The notes under the pieces were generated by a model. The model saw only the letters and a list, made by a program, of their open reading frames with translations. It made no database searches and was not told the origin of the DNA. From contig OX638377.1 in NCBI GenBank assembly GCA_951813615.1, forward strand, positions 992,001-1,056,000: a stretch of DNA of 64,000 nt, given 5' to 3'. How positions within the stretch are numbered: position 1 is the first letter of the stretch; each line of letters starts with the position of its first letter. A program made the position numbers and the translations under genes. This document shows positions 44,459 to 54,212 of the stretch, in pieces. The stretch comes from an uncultured Latescibacterota bacterium (GTDB taxonomy: Bacteria; Latescibacterota; UBA2968; UBA8231).

Positions 44459-47400
44459 AGGCGGATAACTGTTTTAGGAGTGCCTCGCGCAACTGGACTG
44501 GCGTCAGCGCGATGGCCTGCTGCTGGAAGGCAACGGCCGCAGACCATTTTCCCTGCTGGGCTTGGGCTTGGGCCAGCGCCACTAGCGTCCTCACCAGCGT
44601 CTTGCGGGCCAGCGGTAGATCCACCTGCTGGGCCTGGGCCTGCTCCAGCACTTTGCGCGCCTCATCAACGCGCCCGGCCCGTGACAACGCGATCACTAGA
44701 TTGTTGAGCGCCCTAGCGTCGTCGGGGACTAGGTCAACCGCACGGCGAAAGTGGTCTAGCGCTTCGGCCAGACGATCCTGCTCTTCGAGCAAGACCCCTG
44801 TATTGATATGCGCCTTGGGAAAATCAGGCCGCAAGGCCAGCGCCCGACGCAGCGCACGCAGAGCCTCTGCGACTTCGCCCCGGGCGTAGTAGGCCATCCC
44901 CAAGCCGTAGTGGGCTTCGGCCAACTCCGCATCCTGCGCCAACGCCTGAGTGTAGTGGGCTATCGCCGCCTCGGTCTCGTCTTGGCGCAGCAGGACATTG
45001 GCCAGATTGGTCTGCGTCTCGGCGTCGGGTGCCAGCGCCAGCGATCGCTCGAACGCCTGTTGTGCCGCTGTTAGTCGCCCGGCTCGCGACAACGCCTGCC
45101 CCAACTTCGAGTAGACATCTGGATGTTTGGAATGGACGCGGACGGCTTGGCGATAGCGATCGATCTCCTGTTTGAGAGGTTGTAGCACCTCGAAGCGGCG
45201 CAGGGCTTGGTCTGCGGCTTGCCCCTGGCCCAACCGCTGATAGGTCCGCGCCAAGTGCAAATGGGGCATCGGCTCTTGGGGAGCCAACTCCCGCGCTTGC
45301 ACAAAGGCGGCAATGGCCGCCTCGCTGTCTCCGAGATGATTACGGGCCAGGCCGAGTCGGTAGTGAGTTTCCCAGTCCTCGGGTGCCAGCGCCGCAGCCC
45401 GCGCTAGTGTCGCTGCGGCTTGGGCGGGCTGGTTGAGGTGTAGGTAAATGACTCCCAGCAACTGAGCCACCTCGACGACCGAAGTATCCCGTGCCGCAGC
45501 CTGCTCTAGCACCTCGGCTGCTTTTTGGTAGCGCCCCAAGCCAGAGTAGAGTGCCACGCCAGCCGCGTAGTGCAGACGGACCGCGTTTGGATAGTATCTG
45601 AGCGCTGGCCGCAACAGGGTCACCGCCTCTTGGTAGCGGCCCTGGCCGTATAGCGCAGTGGCCTGCTCGTAGTACTCTTCCGCTGTCCAATCTGGATTGA
45701 ACGCGACCTCCTCGATGGAGTCTGTGCGCTCGATCAGCGGCGCGGGCACCAGCACTGGCGGTGGCACCTGCTCGCTGTAGTGAGCTATTTCCACTGCCTC
45801 GCCCTCGCGCAGCACCAAATAGCGCCGGAGGGGCGGTTGTTCGACCACTTGCACCCGCCCCGACGGCCAGCGGACCTCGATTTTTTCCACTTTTGCGAGC
45901 CCGCCCAGCCCAAAGAGCACCCGCCCGTCGCTGGCGGATAAATAGCCATAGCCGCGCTTGGCTTGGCGCACGAGCACTTGCCCGTCTGCCCAAAGCCGTA
46001 CGCTAGCTCCTTCAGCGGGCTGTCCCGCCGAGCCGATCAGATCCAAACCCAGCCAGTAGTTGTGGTTGCCGCCGTCGTTGCGTAGCAGGTTCAGGCGGTC
46101 GTTGAGGTTGTTGACGAGCAAGTCTAAGTCGCCGTCGTTGTCGTAGTCGCCAAAGGCCGTGCCTCGGCTCACCTGTTCGGCCTCTAGGCCCGACGGGTCG
46201 GCCAGCGCGAAAACGCCGTCCCGGTTCCAGTACAGTAGATTGCGCTGACGATAGCTAAGTCCCAATGGATGGGTTTCGAGCTGGGGGTAGAGATGGCCGT
46301 TGGCAACGAAGAGGTCGAGCCAACCGTCCAAATCAAAATCGGCTAGGGCTGTGCTCCAGCCCAAAAAGGGCCGCACCGCACCGCCCAAACCCGCTGCGTA
46401 GGTAGCATCGGCAAAGGAACCATTTCCTAGGTTTTGGTACAGGGTATTGACGTCGTCGGAAAAGTTGGTGACTACAACGTCGAAATCGCCATCGTTATCG
46501 TAGTCGCCGCTATCGATCCCCATGCCAGCTTGGGCGCGCCCTTCCTCGCTATAGGCCACTCCAGCGAAGGCACCAACCTCGCGCAGCCGCCAAGCGCCGT
46601 CGTTGCGATAGAGCAGGTTAGGGGTCGAGTCGTTGGCGATATAGATGTCCTGGTCCCCATCTCCGTCGTAGTCGATAAAAAGCACTCCGAGGCCGAGGTA
46701 GGTCCGTTGGTCAATTCCAGTCGCCGCACTTACATCGGCAAAGGTGCCGTTGCCCTCGTTGCGATAGAGCACGTCGGCTTGGCCGTCTAAGCCGTGGGGG
46801 CCACAGAACACGGACAAGCCCTTCCAGCCGCTGCATGGCTCGCCGTCGCCGGGCGGGTTATTTAGGTCAAAATCCACGTAGTTGGCCACATAGAGATCGA
46901 GCCAGCCGTCCAAATCCACATCACCAAACGCCGCGCTAGCGCTCCAGCGCCGGTCGTCTGTGCCCGCCTCTACGGAGGTGAAGGTGCCGTTGCCCTCGTT
47001 GCGGTAAAGCGCGTTCGGCCCCCAATAGGTGACATACAGGTCGAGATCGCCGTCGTTGTCGTAGTCGGCCACCGCGCAGCCCATGCCCCAACCCGTTTGC
47101 CCCAGCCCGGCCGCTTGTGTCACCTCGGCAAATGCCCGGCCACTGTCAGAGGCCGAGATGTTGAGCCAGAGGCGATTGCCTGTCTTCGGCGCGTCCTCCG
47201 CGCGGGTGCCATTGACGGCGAACACATCCAGCCAGCCATCCGCGTCGAAGTCGAAAAAGGCGACTCCCGAGCCCATGGCCTCCAAAATGTAGCGCTGCTG
47301 CAGGCCACCAGACACGTGGACGAAGTCCAGCCCCGTCGCTTGTGTCACATCCGCAAAGCGCACGGCATGCACCGGCCGCTCTGCACTCTGCTCTGACACT

Positions 47401-47477
47401 GGCTCGGGCGCACATCCCCACCCCCACAGGCTCAGCAGCGCGGCCAGTACAGTGCCCGTTCCCGCGCTATAACCCAC
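44439..47477 (-). CDS. FG-GAP/UnbV propeller protein with C-terminal TPR array
   Basis: This 1012-residue protein starts at ATG 47477, overlapping the SGNH gene by 11 bases. A signal with a lipobox-like end (LLSLWGWGCAP) points to the periplasm or membrane. Seven DxDxDG loops (DFDADGWLD, DYDNDGDLD, DVDLDGWLD and others) form the propeller over residues 35-470. The UnbV domain follows (HNYWLGLDLIG, VEKIEVRWPSGRVQ). From about 590 to the end run about ten TPRs (AVRLHYAAGVALYSGLGRYQKAAEVL and similar). This fusion probably scaffolds other envelope proteins. It sits in one minus-strand operon with the SGNH and TMTC-like genes. Confidence 0.88.
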   Translation of the reverse strand: MGYSAGTGTVLAALLSLWGWGCAPEPVSEQSAERPVHAVRFADVTQATGLDFVHVSGGLQQRYILEAMGSGVAFFDFDADGWLDVFAVNGTRAEDAPKTGNRLWLNISASDSGRAFAEVTQAAGLGQTGWGMGCAVADYDNDGDLDLYVTYWGPNALYRNEGNGTFTSVEAGTDDRRWSASAAFGDVDLDGWLDLYVANYVDFDLNNPPGDGEPCSGWKGLSVFCGPHGLDGQADVLYRNEGNGTFADVSAATGIDQRTYLGLGVLFIDYDGDGDQDIYIANDSTPNLLYRNDGAWRLREVGAFAGVAYSEEGRAQAGMGIDSGDYDNDGDFDVVVTNFSDDVNTLYQNLGNGSFADATYAAGLGGAVRPFLGWSTALADFDLDGWLDLFVANGHLYPQLETHPLGLSYRQRNLLYWNRDGVFALADPSGLEAEQVSRGTAFGDYDNDGDLDLLVNNLNDRLNLLRNDGGNHNYWLGLDLIGSAGQPAEGASVRLWADGQVLVRQAKRGYGYLSASDGRVLFGLGGLAKVEKIEVRWPSGRVQVVEQPPLRRYLVLREGEAVEIAHYSEQVPPPVLVPAPLIERTDSIEEVAFNPDWTAEEYYEQATALYGQGRYQEAVTLLRPALRYYPNAVRLHYAAGVALYSGLGRYQKAAEVLEQAAARDTSVVEVAQLLGVIYLHLNQPAQAAATLARAAALAPEDWETHYRLGLARNHLGDSEAAIAAFVQARELAPQEPMPHLHLARTYQRLGQGQAADQALRRFEVLQPLKQEIDRYRQAVRVHSKHPDVYSKLGQALSRAGRLTAAQQAFERSLALAPDAETQTNLANVLLRQDETEAAIAHYTQALAQDAELAEAHYGLGMAYYARGEVAEALRALRRALALRPDFPKAHINTGVLLEEQDRLAEALDHFRRAVDLVPDDARALNNLVIALSRAGRVDEARKVLEQAQAQQVDLPLARKTLVRTLVALAQAQAQQGKWSAAVAFQQQAIALTPVQLREALLKQLSAYESSAQ

Positions 47478-49038
47478 CGGACACCTCCGCTAGTGCTCGT
47501 TGCAGGGGTGGGCGGTCTCCTGGATGCAATTCCTCAAGCATCCGTCTCAGAAAGCGCAACCCACCCTGCTCGATGAACTGGCGACGCTCGGCCTCTTGCA
47601 GGTGCGGAAACGCGACCAGTTGTGCCGCTATTAGCTCTGCCAGACGGTGGCTGAGTGCCGCGGGGGGCACATTATAGGGCATGCGCTTGAGAAAGAGCAT
47701 CAGGTCGTTGCGCCGCCAAACCTCTTCCAGCGGCGGATAGGTGGGTCGATAGTCCTCGTATTCCCCTAGCACAGAGGACGTACCCCACTGCCCGGATAGC
47801 GGACTCGCCGCTAGGGTCTCAACCATCGTCCGGGCAATCAGGTAGTGGCCAAAGACTGTCGGATGTACGTATTCGGAGATCAGCTCGCTGCCGACGATGC
47901 CGTGTGGTGACGCCGCAGAGAAAGCAGCTTCCACTTCGCAGAGCAATACCCCGTTCGAATTGGCGGTCACCTCGCGGAGTATCTGATTGAAAAGAGTCGG
48001 GGCACGGAAGGGCAAGCGATCCATATCTCGCGCCCGTGTGAAAGCGGCTTTGGCCTCGCCGTATTCGCCGCGCCGATAGTGCTGCCGTCCCAACGTAAAG
48101 TGGAGATTGGCGCAGTAGGGATTTTCGCGCAGGGAGTTCCGCGCCTGTCGCTCGGCTTCTGCCCATTGTCCGGCGGCGGCTAGCGCCTCTATAGTCGGCG
48201 TCGCCGCATCGCACTCCGAGCGCAGCGGATGGAAGTCCTTGAGATTGGCAACTAGGGTCGAAAACAACAGCGGAATCCCGTGCTCGGCGGCAATGAGGGT
48301 GATTTCCTCGAGGTTGGCGCGAAAATTTTCCGCCGTCCTGCTGTATCCCGCGTCGAGCGGCCCGATTTCCTCGCGCACTAGATGCAAACCGAAGGATGCA
48401 GTCTCTTCCTCGGGTTGGGTCCAACTCTGCAGGTGTGCGATTAATTCCCCTAGGTAGTAGTAGATGCGCGAGCGCTGCAAAAGCATATGGAAGCGAATCA
48501 TCGTTCGGTCGTTACCCACGCGGACAAAGGGCGTAGTAACCCCGTAGGGTCCCATGAATTCGTTGTGGCCCGCGTAGAGGATGACCAAGTCGGGATCGTA
48601 GTCGGCGATCTCGCGCATAAAATCCACTAGGCAGAAAGTATTGAGTGCGGTGATCCCACAGTTGATCACTTCAAAGCGCCGCTCGGGGTAAGCGGCGGGA
48701 AGCATTTTCTTTAGGTAGTGGGGAAAGGCGGCCGAAACCGGATGTGGGAAACCAACAAGGGTCGAGGCACCCAGAGCGAAGACGCGCACCACTTCGGGCG
48801 CTTTGTCGGCCGCAAAGCTCTGCACTAGCGGCGAGGAGCGGCGATATGGATGCTGGAAGAAGCGGTAGGTGACGTCCCGATTAGCAGTATAGACTTTTTC
48901 GCCGCCGGTCTCCGCCAACGCGAAAAGACGGGGAGAGGGCCCTAAGTCGCAAAGTTGCAAAATGCCTTCGACCCCAGCCAGCAAGCCCAACCCCGCGAGC
49001 GCGGATAGCAGGTTTAGGGCCAGCGCCTTCCTCTGCAT
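47467..49038 (-). CDS. SGNH/GDSL hydrolase-like membrane-anchored protein
   Basis: This 523-residue protein starts at ATG 49038 with an N-terminal hydrophobic segment (LALNLLSALAGLGLLAGVEGIL). SGNH blocks are visible: ALGASTLVG with the Ser near 90, INCGI, LVILYAGHNEFMG (GxNE in place of GxND), and YVHPTVFGHYLIA with the His near 410. A short TPR-like part (ANLHFTLGRQHYRRGEYGEA) lies before it. Such proteins remove or add acyl groups on sugars at the cell surface. It heads the three-gene minus-strand operon. Confidence 0.82.
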   Translation of the reverse strand: MQRKALALNLLSALAGLGLLAGVEGILQLCDLGPSPRLFALAETGGEKVYTANRDVTYRFFQHPYRRSSPLVQSFAADKAPEVVRVFALGASTLVGFPHPVSAAFPHYLKKMLPAAYPERRFEVINCGITALNTFCLVDFMREIADYDPDLVILYAGHNEFMGPYGVTTPFVRVGNDRTMIRFHMLLQRSRIYYYLGELIAHLQSWTQPEEETASFGLHLVREEIGPLDAGYSRTAENFRANLEEITLIAAEHGIPLLFSTLVANLKDFHPLRSECDAATPTIEALAAAGQWAEAERQARNSLRENPYCANLHFTLGRQHYRRGEYGEAKAAFTRARDMDRLPFRAPTLFNQILREVTANSNGVLLCEVEAAFSAASPHGIVGSELISEYVHPTVFGHYLIARTMVETLAASPLSGQWGTSSVLGEYEDYRPTYPPLEEVWRRNDLMLFLKRMPYNVPPAALSHRLAELIAAQLVAFPHLQEAERRQFIEQGGLRFLRRMLEELHPGDRPPLQRALAEVSGGL

Positions 49039-49059
49039 GTGCCCGCCGGACGGCGGCCC

Positions 49060-52000
49060 TTAGTAGGCCACCGCAATCACCCGCTGGGCGACTTGGTGCG
49101 AAGCTCCTTGTGCATCTACATCCACCTCAATTCGGCATAGATAGAGCCCGGGAGGCACCGGTACTCCCTGCGCGTCGCGCCCGTCCCATTGCACCACTTG
49201 CTCGCCGAAGCTACGGCGCTTCTCTTGCCAAACAGGCCGACCGCTTAAGTCAAATATCTGCACCTGTAGCGCCCGTTCGGTATTGAGGTTGCCAATGGCG
49301 AAGCGAACTTCGGTTTGGTCGTTGATCTCATCGGCGTTAGGCGTGAAGGGATTGGGAGCAATGGTTACCTCTTGGATCACCCGCGAAGAGAACGGCACCG
49401 AGATGCTCAGCGAGGTACTCGGCGTCTCATCGGTAGCATCGCCAGGATCCACCTGCTGCCATGACTCCGGGTGGGCGGAATCGCGGATCGACACATCGAC
49501 GGTGCTGCCGCTGAGCAAGACCCGCGCCTTGAAGCGCACCTGTACCATCTCCCCTGCCGCTACCACTGCGCCGCGCTCGGCTCGAGGGAGGGCATTGTAG
49601 GCACTTTCACTTAGCGGCTCGCCGTCTTGGTCGAACGGGAACTGTCCCCCCTTGCCTAGGAGCCGACGAAAGTAGCGAACTGACCCCTTGAGCGAATCCT
49701 CCAGTGCTCGGAAATCCGTCTCGGACACCTCTTTCTCAATGACTTTCCCCTCGTCGTCTTGGTCAGTGATCGCGAAGTAAACGATGCGGCCTTTCTCTTC
49801 AAAGGGCAGGCCCAAGTAGGTCAACTCGTTGAGGAGACGCCCGTCTGCATCTACGGGCACTTCGTCGCCCTCTGCGACGATTGCGCGATAGTACGTCCTA
49901 GAGTCATCCCGTTGGGGCTGCAAGGCGACCTTCTCCGGCAGCCGCAAAAGCACTTGGGCCTCCCCGGGGAAGAACGCCTTGACAGTATCGCCGTCGGCGT
50001 TCAGAAACACTCGGTAACGACGCCCATCCGGCTCAGCAAACCAAGGCGTGTGCTCCCCGCTTGTTGGATCTTGGCGCGAGCCAAGCTCAGCGAAGTGGTG
50101 CGCTTGTTCATCACCCAGACGTATCCCGGTAATTTCAAGCGCGGGGATTGGATCGGCATCGAGCAGAATTTCGTCAAAGCGGCGGCTAGGCTGACCTCCA
50201 GGCTGATCTTGGACAAAGGAAGGATTGATAAAGAGTGAGAAGTCGCGTTCCTCTCCGAACGGCACCTCACTGGGCCAGATCTCGGCCAGCGTGCGGCTAG
50301 CCACCGGCGGTGTGAACTGCACCCGCACCGTGCGCAGCGAAGTGACCACCTCGGGGTCGGTAGAAAGCAGCCGGGCCTGTATTTGCATATAGCGCCTAGG
50401 GCTAGGCGAGGTGACCAATTCACCTGGGTTCGCGTAGCGTTGACTCCAACTACTCCAACCGCCGCCGGGCTTGATGCGGGAGACGACTGGCCCCTGAAAT
50501 CCCTTGGGTAGCTTATTGTATTCAGCCTCGGTCTTAGGCTCACCGCCGCTGCCGTAGTGTTCGGTCTCCTCGATCAATCGGTCGCCAGTGCGCGTGCGGA
50601 TCTCCACCTGGGCTATATCGGGGTCGGGGATATCGGCTTCCCACTCAATGCGGCCTAGTAGGACCGCGCTTGGCAACTCGATCATCGGCGAAGTCAGAGT
50701 GACCTCTGACGGGGCTCCTTGGCCGAAGAGTTGGAATTCTCGGATCCGGTCGCCGGTATTGTAGCCTCCAGCCCGACCTGCGTGGTCGGAGAATATCTGC
50801 GAGGTCAGATAGCGTACTTGGAGCAATTCGTCAAAGCCCTGCTCGACCGTACCGCCCTGCTGGCGGTGGATCTCTTCCCACTTGAGATTGCCGTTGGAGT
50901 CCCGCGTGCCGTCCGAAGTGCGCAGTATCATCTCATCGACGCCGCTGATGCCGCCGACCATGCGGAAGTAGCTCAGCCAGAATCTGGCCCCTAGGTCTAA
51001 GGTCAGCACGCCGCGGTTGTCAAAGCGCGGGTCTGGCGACCAGACTAGCTGCAAGTAGTTAGTCTCGTAGCGCCCGTCAAAGCCGGGTGTGCCGGCGAAG
51101 ATGCCGGTCAGGTCAACACTCCCACCACCGTCGATGATCCCCAGCGCGATGTTGTCGCCTTGGCTCCAAACTTCGATGTCGGCCAGCCGAGGCCGCTCGC
51201 GCTGGTAGTAGATCAGCCGACCTTGGCGCTGGGGGTCAACTTGGGAGAAGATATCCTCGTCCACTTTGGTCTCGCTGCCGGCCGCATTGACAATGTGGTA
51301 GTCGATCCCACCTTGGTCTCCTGCCGGCAGGGCCATAAATTCCGCCTCTGGGACCGTGCGAAATTTGTCGAACCGGCTGTCGGTGATGGCGATCCGCACA
51401 ATGTGCAATTGCCGAAAGAAGCCATCGTCATCTGGGTCTAGATCGAACTCCAACACCGTCTGGTCTTCGTTGGGGACGATCGTGCGCTCAATGAGCGAGA
51501 GTGCCGCGTCGCGCTGGTCAGAAGCTGTACCGAGGATGCGGACTTGGCGGAACGGCTCGCCCATTTCCGGATCGACGAAGCGCAGCACAATTCGCGAGAC
51601 TGCAACCAGCCGCCCCAAGTCGATATCTATGTACCAATTCTCAAACGAGCGGCTGTGGTATTCGATCCGCCTGTCTCTACTACTGGTCACCTCATAGGTT
51701 GCGCGGTCCACCCGCCGCTCGCCGGCCTCGTCCCGGGCGAAGTAGTAGATCGGTCCGCGTTGGTCTGCGGGGAGCGCTTCGTAGGTCGTGCGATCCACCG
51801 CGCTGCTGGGCTCCCAATAGGTCAACGGATCTCCATCGAGGATAGAGGCTGCAGACTCGGGATTGTTGGGCGTGTACTTGATGCCCCCGTGGTAGTAGTA
51901 CCAGATAATGGGATCGCCCACCTCGATATTATTCTTTGAGTTGGCCTTCAAATACACGATGGGTACGCCGGCTACGGTCGCTGGCGCGGTGCGGATGTTG

Positions 52001-52332
52001 AACGGCGTGGGAAGGTCTGCACGGTTGAGATCCTTGAGCAGTTTTTCGTAGGCCTTCTGATCGCCGATGAGGGTCTGAAATTGGTCCATCCCCTCCACGG
52101 CATTGGTCTCGATGCGAATAGTGCGCGGGCGCACCGCGTGCGTGTGTGGGTCGATCTCTACTGCGTGTTTGGGCCGCGTCCACGCTTCCCAGTGCTCGGC
52201 TTGGTCAACGGAAATCCCGCTGGCCGAGAGGCTAAAACCTGCTTGGGCGGCAGTCTGCGCATGGGTCAACGCGACAGAACTGAGCAAGTATAGGCCGCAC
52301 GCGAATAACTGGAACCTCTTGGCGCTCGACAT
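49060..52332 (-). CDS. Large exported protein with C-terminal FlgD-like Ig domain
   Basis: This 1090-residue protein starts at ATG 52332 with GAGGGGA upstream. A signal peptide is present (LFACGLYLLSSVALTHAQT). Sugar- or ligand-binding discoidin-like parts are possible around YIDIDLGRLVAVSRIVLRF. The last 100 residues (EVTIAPNPFTPNADEINDQ to GLYLCRIEVDVDAQGASHQVAQRVIAVAY) are a FlgD-type Ig domain, which often serves as a sorting or attachment tail in FCB bacteria. Repeated Tyr/Asp-rich segments (YNKLPKGFQGPVV, YNALPRAERGAVV) form internal repeats near LPxxxRG. A related protein is at 62131-64000. Function unknown. Confidence 0.82.
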   Translation of the reverse strand: MSSAKRFQLFACGLYLLSSVALTHAQTAAQAGFSLSASGISVDQAEHWEAWTRPKHAVEIDPHTHAVRPRTIRIETNAVEGMDQFQTLIGDQKAYEKLLKDLNRADLPTPFNIRTAPATVAGVPIVYLKANSKNNIEVGDPIIWYYYHGGIKYTPNNPESAASILDGDPLTYWEPSSAVDRTTYEALPADQRGPIYYFARDEAGERRVDRATYEVTSSRDRRIEYHSRSFENWYIDIDLGRLVAVSRIVLRFVDPEMGEPFRQVRILGTASDQRDAALSLIERTIVPNEDQTVLEFDLDPDDDGFFRQLHIVRIAITDSRFDKFRTVPEAEFMALPAGDQGGIDYHIVNAAGSETKVDEDIFSQVDPQRQGRLIYYQRERPRLADIEVWSQGDNIALGIIDGGGSVDLTGIFAGTPGFDGRYETNYLQLVWSPDPRFDNRGVLTLDLGARFWLSYFRMVGGISGVDEMILRTSDGTRDSNGNLKWEEIHRQQGGTVEQGFDELLQVRYLTSQIFSDHAGRAGGYNTGDRIREFQLFGQGAPSEVTLTSPMIELPSAVLLGRIEWEADIPDPDIAQVEIRTRTGDRLIEETEHYGSGGEPKTEAEYNKLPKGFQGPVVSRIKPGGGWSSWSQRYANPGELVTSPSPRRYMQIQARLLSTDPEVVTSLRTVRVQFTPPVASRTLAEIWPSEVPFGEERDFSLFINPSFVQDQPGGQPSRRFDEILLDADPIPALEITGIRLGDEQAHHFAELGSRQDPTSGEHTPWFAEPDGRRYRVFLNADGDTVKAFFPGEAQVLLRLPEKVALQPQRDDSRTYYRAIVAEGDEVPVDADGRLLNELTYLGLPFEEKGRIVYFAITDQDDEGKVIEKEVSETDFRALEDSLKGSVRYFRRLLGKGGQFPFDQDGEPLSESAYNALPRAERGAVVAAGEMVQVRFKARVLLSGSTVDVSIRDSAHPESWQQVDPGDATDETPSTSLSISVPFSSRVIQEVTIAPNPFTPNADEINDQTEVRFAIGNLNTERALQVQIFDLSGRPVWQEKRRSFGEQVVQWDGRDAQGVPVPPGLYLCRIEVDVDAQGASHQVAQRVIAVAY

Positions 52333-52389
52333 GGTCGACTCCCCTCTGTATAGAACCGAAGACGTAGAGTCTAGATTTTAATCATTGAA

Positions 52390-54129
52390 TCAGGGGTTTT
52401 CAATCTGTTTTTGCGGCGGTTGAGTCAAACTGACCAAAAGTGCGTCCGGCAACGCTGCGTCCAGTCGATCGGCAAACGAGGTCACCTGACTCCGATATTT
52501 GGCGCGCAACTGATCCATTAGTTCGTCGAAGCGCTCTCGCTCTTGGCGCTGGGCTAGCGAAGCCCGCGCCCGCCGCAATGCCTTGTCCGCGGGTTCCGGC
52601 TGTGGCTCTTGGTGCCGCATTACCTTAAAAAAAATATATCCATCCCGGGTCTCCACCGGGCCGCGCAACGCACCCGGCGATGCCTCCTGCAGCGCCGGCC
52701 AGAGACGAGGATAGACGACCTCGTTGAGGCTGATCATGCAGACTAAGCCATCCGGCTGCCGCGGCCGCACATTGAAGCCGCGCTGCCGGGCCACCTGCAA
52801 AAGATCGGTCGCCTCGTCCAATTCCCCTGCGAGTTGTGCGGCTTCCTCCTCGGTGGGGACAATGAGTTCCTCGTAGCAGATTCGCTCCGGCAGCAGGAAC
52901 TGCTCGGGGTGCTGCTCGATATAGCGGCGGGCCTCCTCGTCCTCCACCGCGACCTTGTCACTGACCTCGATCTGGCGCAAGCGGGTCAACAAGAGCTCCT
53001 CTTTAGTATCCTCCACCCAAGCGACGACGGCTGGCTCGTCCAGTATGCCCGCCTGGATTGCCGCGTGGGCTAGCATGGTTTCGGGCAAGATAAAGCGGCG
53101 AGCAATCGCAGTGATAAACGCGCTGTCTGCTAGCGCTTTTCGCGCGGGTATCCGGTGAAGCTTGAGCGTATGAAGATACTCGTTTACGCTGACTTGGCCT
53201 CCTTTGTAGCTGAAGAGCGCTGCACTGCGGTCGGCCGCGCTCAAGTGCTGCACCTGCTGCGCCGGATTCTCCGCCAGCGCCGCAAGGACTTGGCGGCCTG
53301 CCGCGTCCATTGTCCAGTCCAACTCATAGGCCAACATTTCCACCTTGCGGTCCTCGACTTCCCTTTGGCCTAGCTTCATTAACTGTGCTTGCAACGCAGC
53401 CTGATGGGTTGCCAATTCGGCCTGCCGCTCGCCGATGAAGCGAATGAGCTGATAGGCCCGACCGCGAGCTAGCGGGGACGAGACTTCTCCCGTCGCAAGG
53501 GTATCGAAAACCGCCACTGGTATCCCCATCCGCTCGGCCAACGAGCGATTGAGAAAACCCACTTCGCCCGCGCGTTCAGCAGATTGGCCGTCCAGCGAAT
53601 GCGCCCGGGCCAAATCGGCCCAAGACTCCCCGGCCGCTAGTCGCTTCTGCAGTTCACCTGCCTCTTGCTGGCTAGCAACCACGATTGCAGTCAAAAATCG
53701 CTCGCGTGCTAGACCGAGTTCCTCAAAACGCCGGCGGATATCTTCTTCTGTTACTTCTACTAGCGGCATGATCTCGCGCTGGCGCAGAGCCGAGACGATG
53801 TATTTCCGCTGCTTACTACTCAGTTTCTCCACTAGCTGCGAGTCCTGCTCCAAACCTCGGTTTCGAGCCTCAAGTAGCAGTACTTCTTGGTCGATCAAGC
53901 TCTGCAGATAGTCCTCTCGCGCCTCTTGGCCCTGCTTGTGAGTATAGAGCCCTGGCAGCAAGTTGAGCACGAACCGCCGTAGCTCCTCGGCGTGAATCGC
54001 TTTCTGCCCCACCACCGCGACAATTTCTTCCTCTTCCTGCTGACCGCAGGCCCCTAGGACTACCAATAAGCCCAAGAGCAAGCTCCCCGCTCGCAACGCC
54101 GCCTGTTGTTTACCCTTACTCATCTTCAT
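52390..54129 (-). CDS. Periplasmic parvulin-type PPIase lipoprotein with two domains
   Basis: This 579-residue protein starts at ATG 54129 with AAGGAA upstream. Lipobox LLVVLGACGQ anchors it. A SurA-like N-terminal chaperone part (LRRFVLNLLPGLY, LIDQEVLLLEARNRGL) is followed by two parvulin-type regions: FLTAIVVASQQEAGELQKRLAAGESWADLARAHSLDGQS and YEELIVPTEEEAAQLAGELDEATDLLQVARQ. The fold helps outer-membrane proteins fold. It lies between two FlgD-tail and TMTC-like genes and is divergent from the TMTC-like gene at 54213. Proline isomerase activity is not certain in either domain. Confidence 0.86.
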   Translation of the reverse strand: MKMSKGKQQAALRAGSLLLGLLVVLGACGQQEEEEIVAVVGQKAIHAEELRRFVLNLLPGLYTHKQGQEAREDYLQSLIDQEVLLLEARNRGLEQDSQLVEKLSSKQRKYIVSALRQREIMPLVEVTEEDIRRRFEELGLARERFLTAIVVASQQEAGELQKRLAAGESWADLARAHSLDGQSAERAGEVGFLNRSLAERMGIPVAVFDTLATGEVSSPLARGRAYQLIRFIGERQAELATHQAALQAQLMKLGQREVEDRKVEMLAYELDWTMDAAGRQVLAALAENPAQQVQHLSAADRSAALFSYKGGQVSVNEYLHTLKLHRIPARKALADSAFITAIARRFILPETMLAHAAIQAGILDEPAVVAWVEDTKEELLLTRLRQIEVSDKVAVEDEEARRYIEQHPEQFLLPERICYEELIVPTEEEAAQLAGELDEATDLLQVARQRGFNVRPRQPDGLVCMISLNEVVYPRLWPALQEASPGALRGPVETRDGYIFFKVMRHQEPQPEPADKALRRARASLAQRQERERFDELMDQLRAKYRSQVTSFADRLDAALPDALLVSLTQPPQKQIENP

Positions 54130-54212
54130 GCCTATAATTCCTTGTTGAATCGGTTTCTATTTTAACCGCGAGTATATATAGTCGAAACAGCCCAAATCCT
54201 CAAGACGCGTCC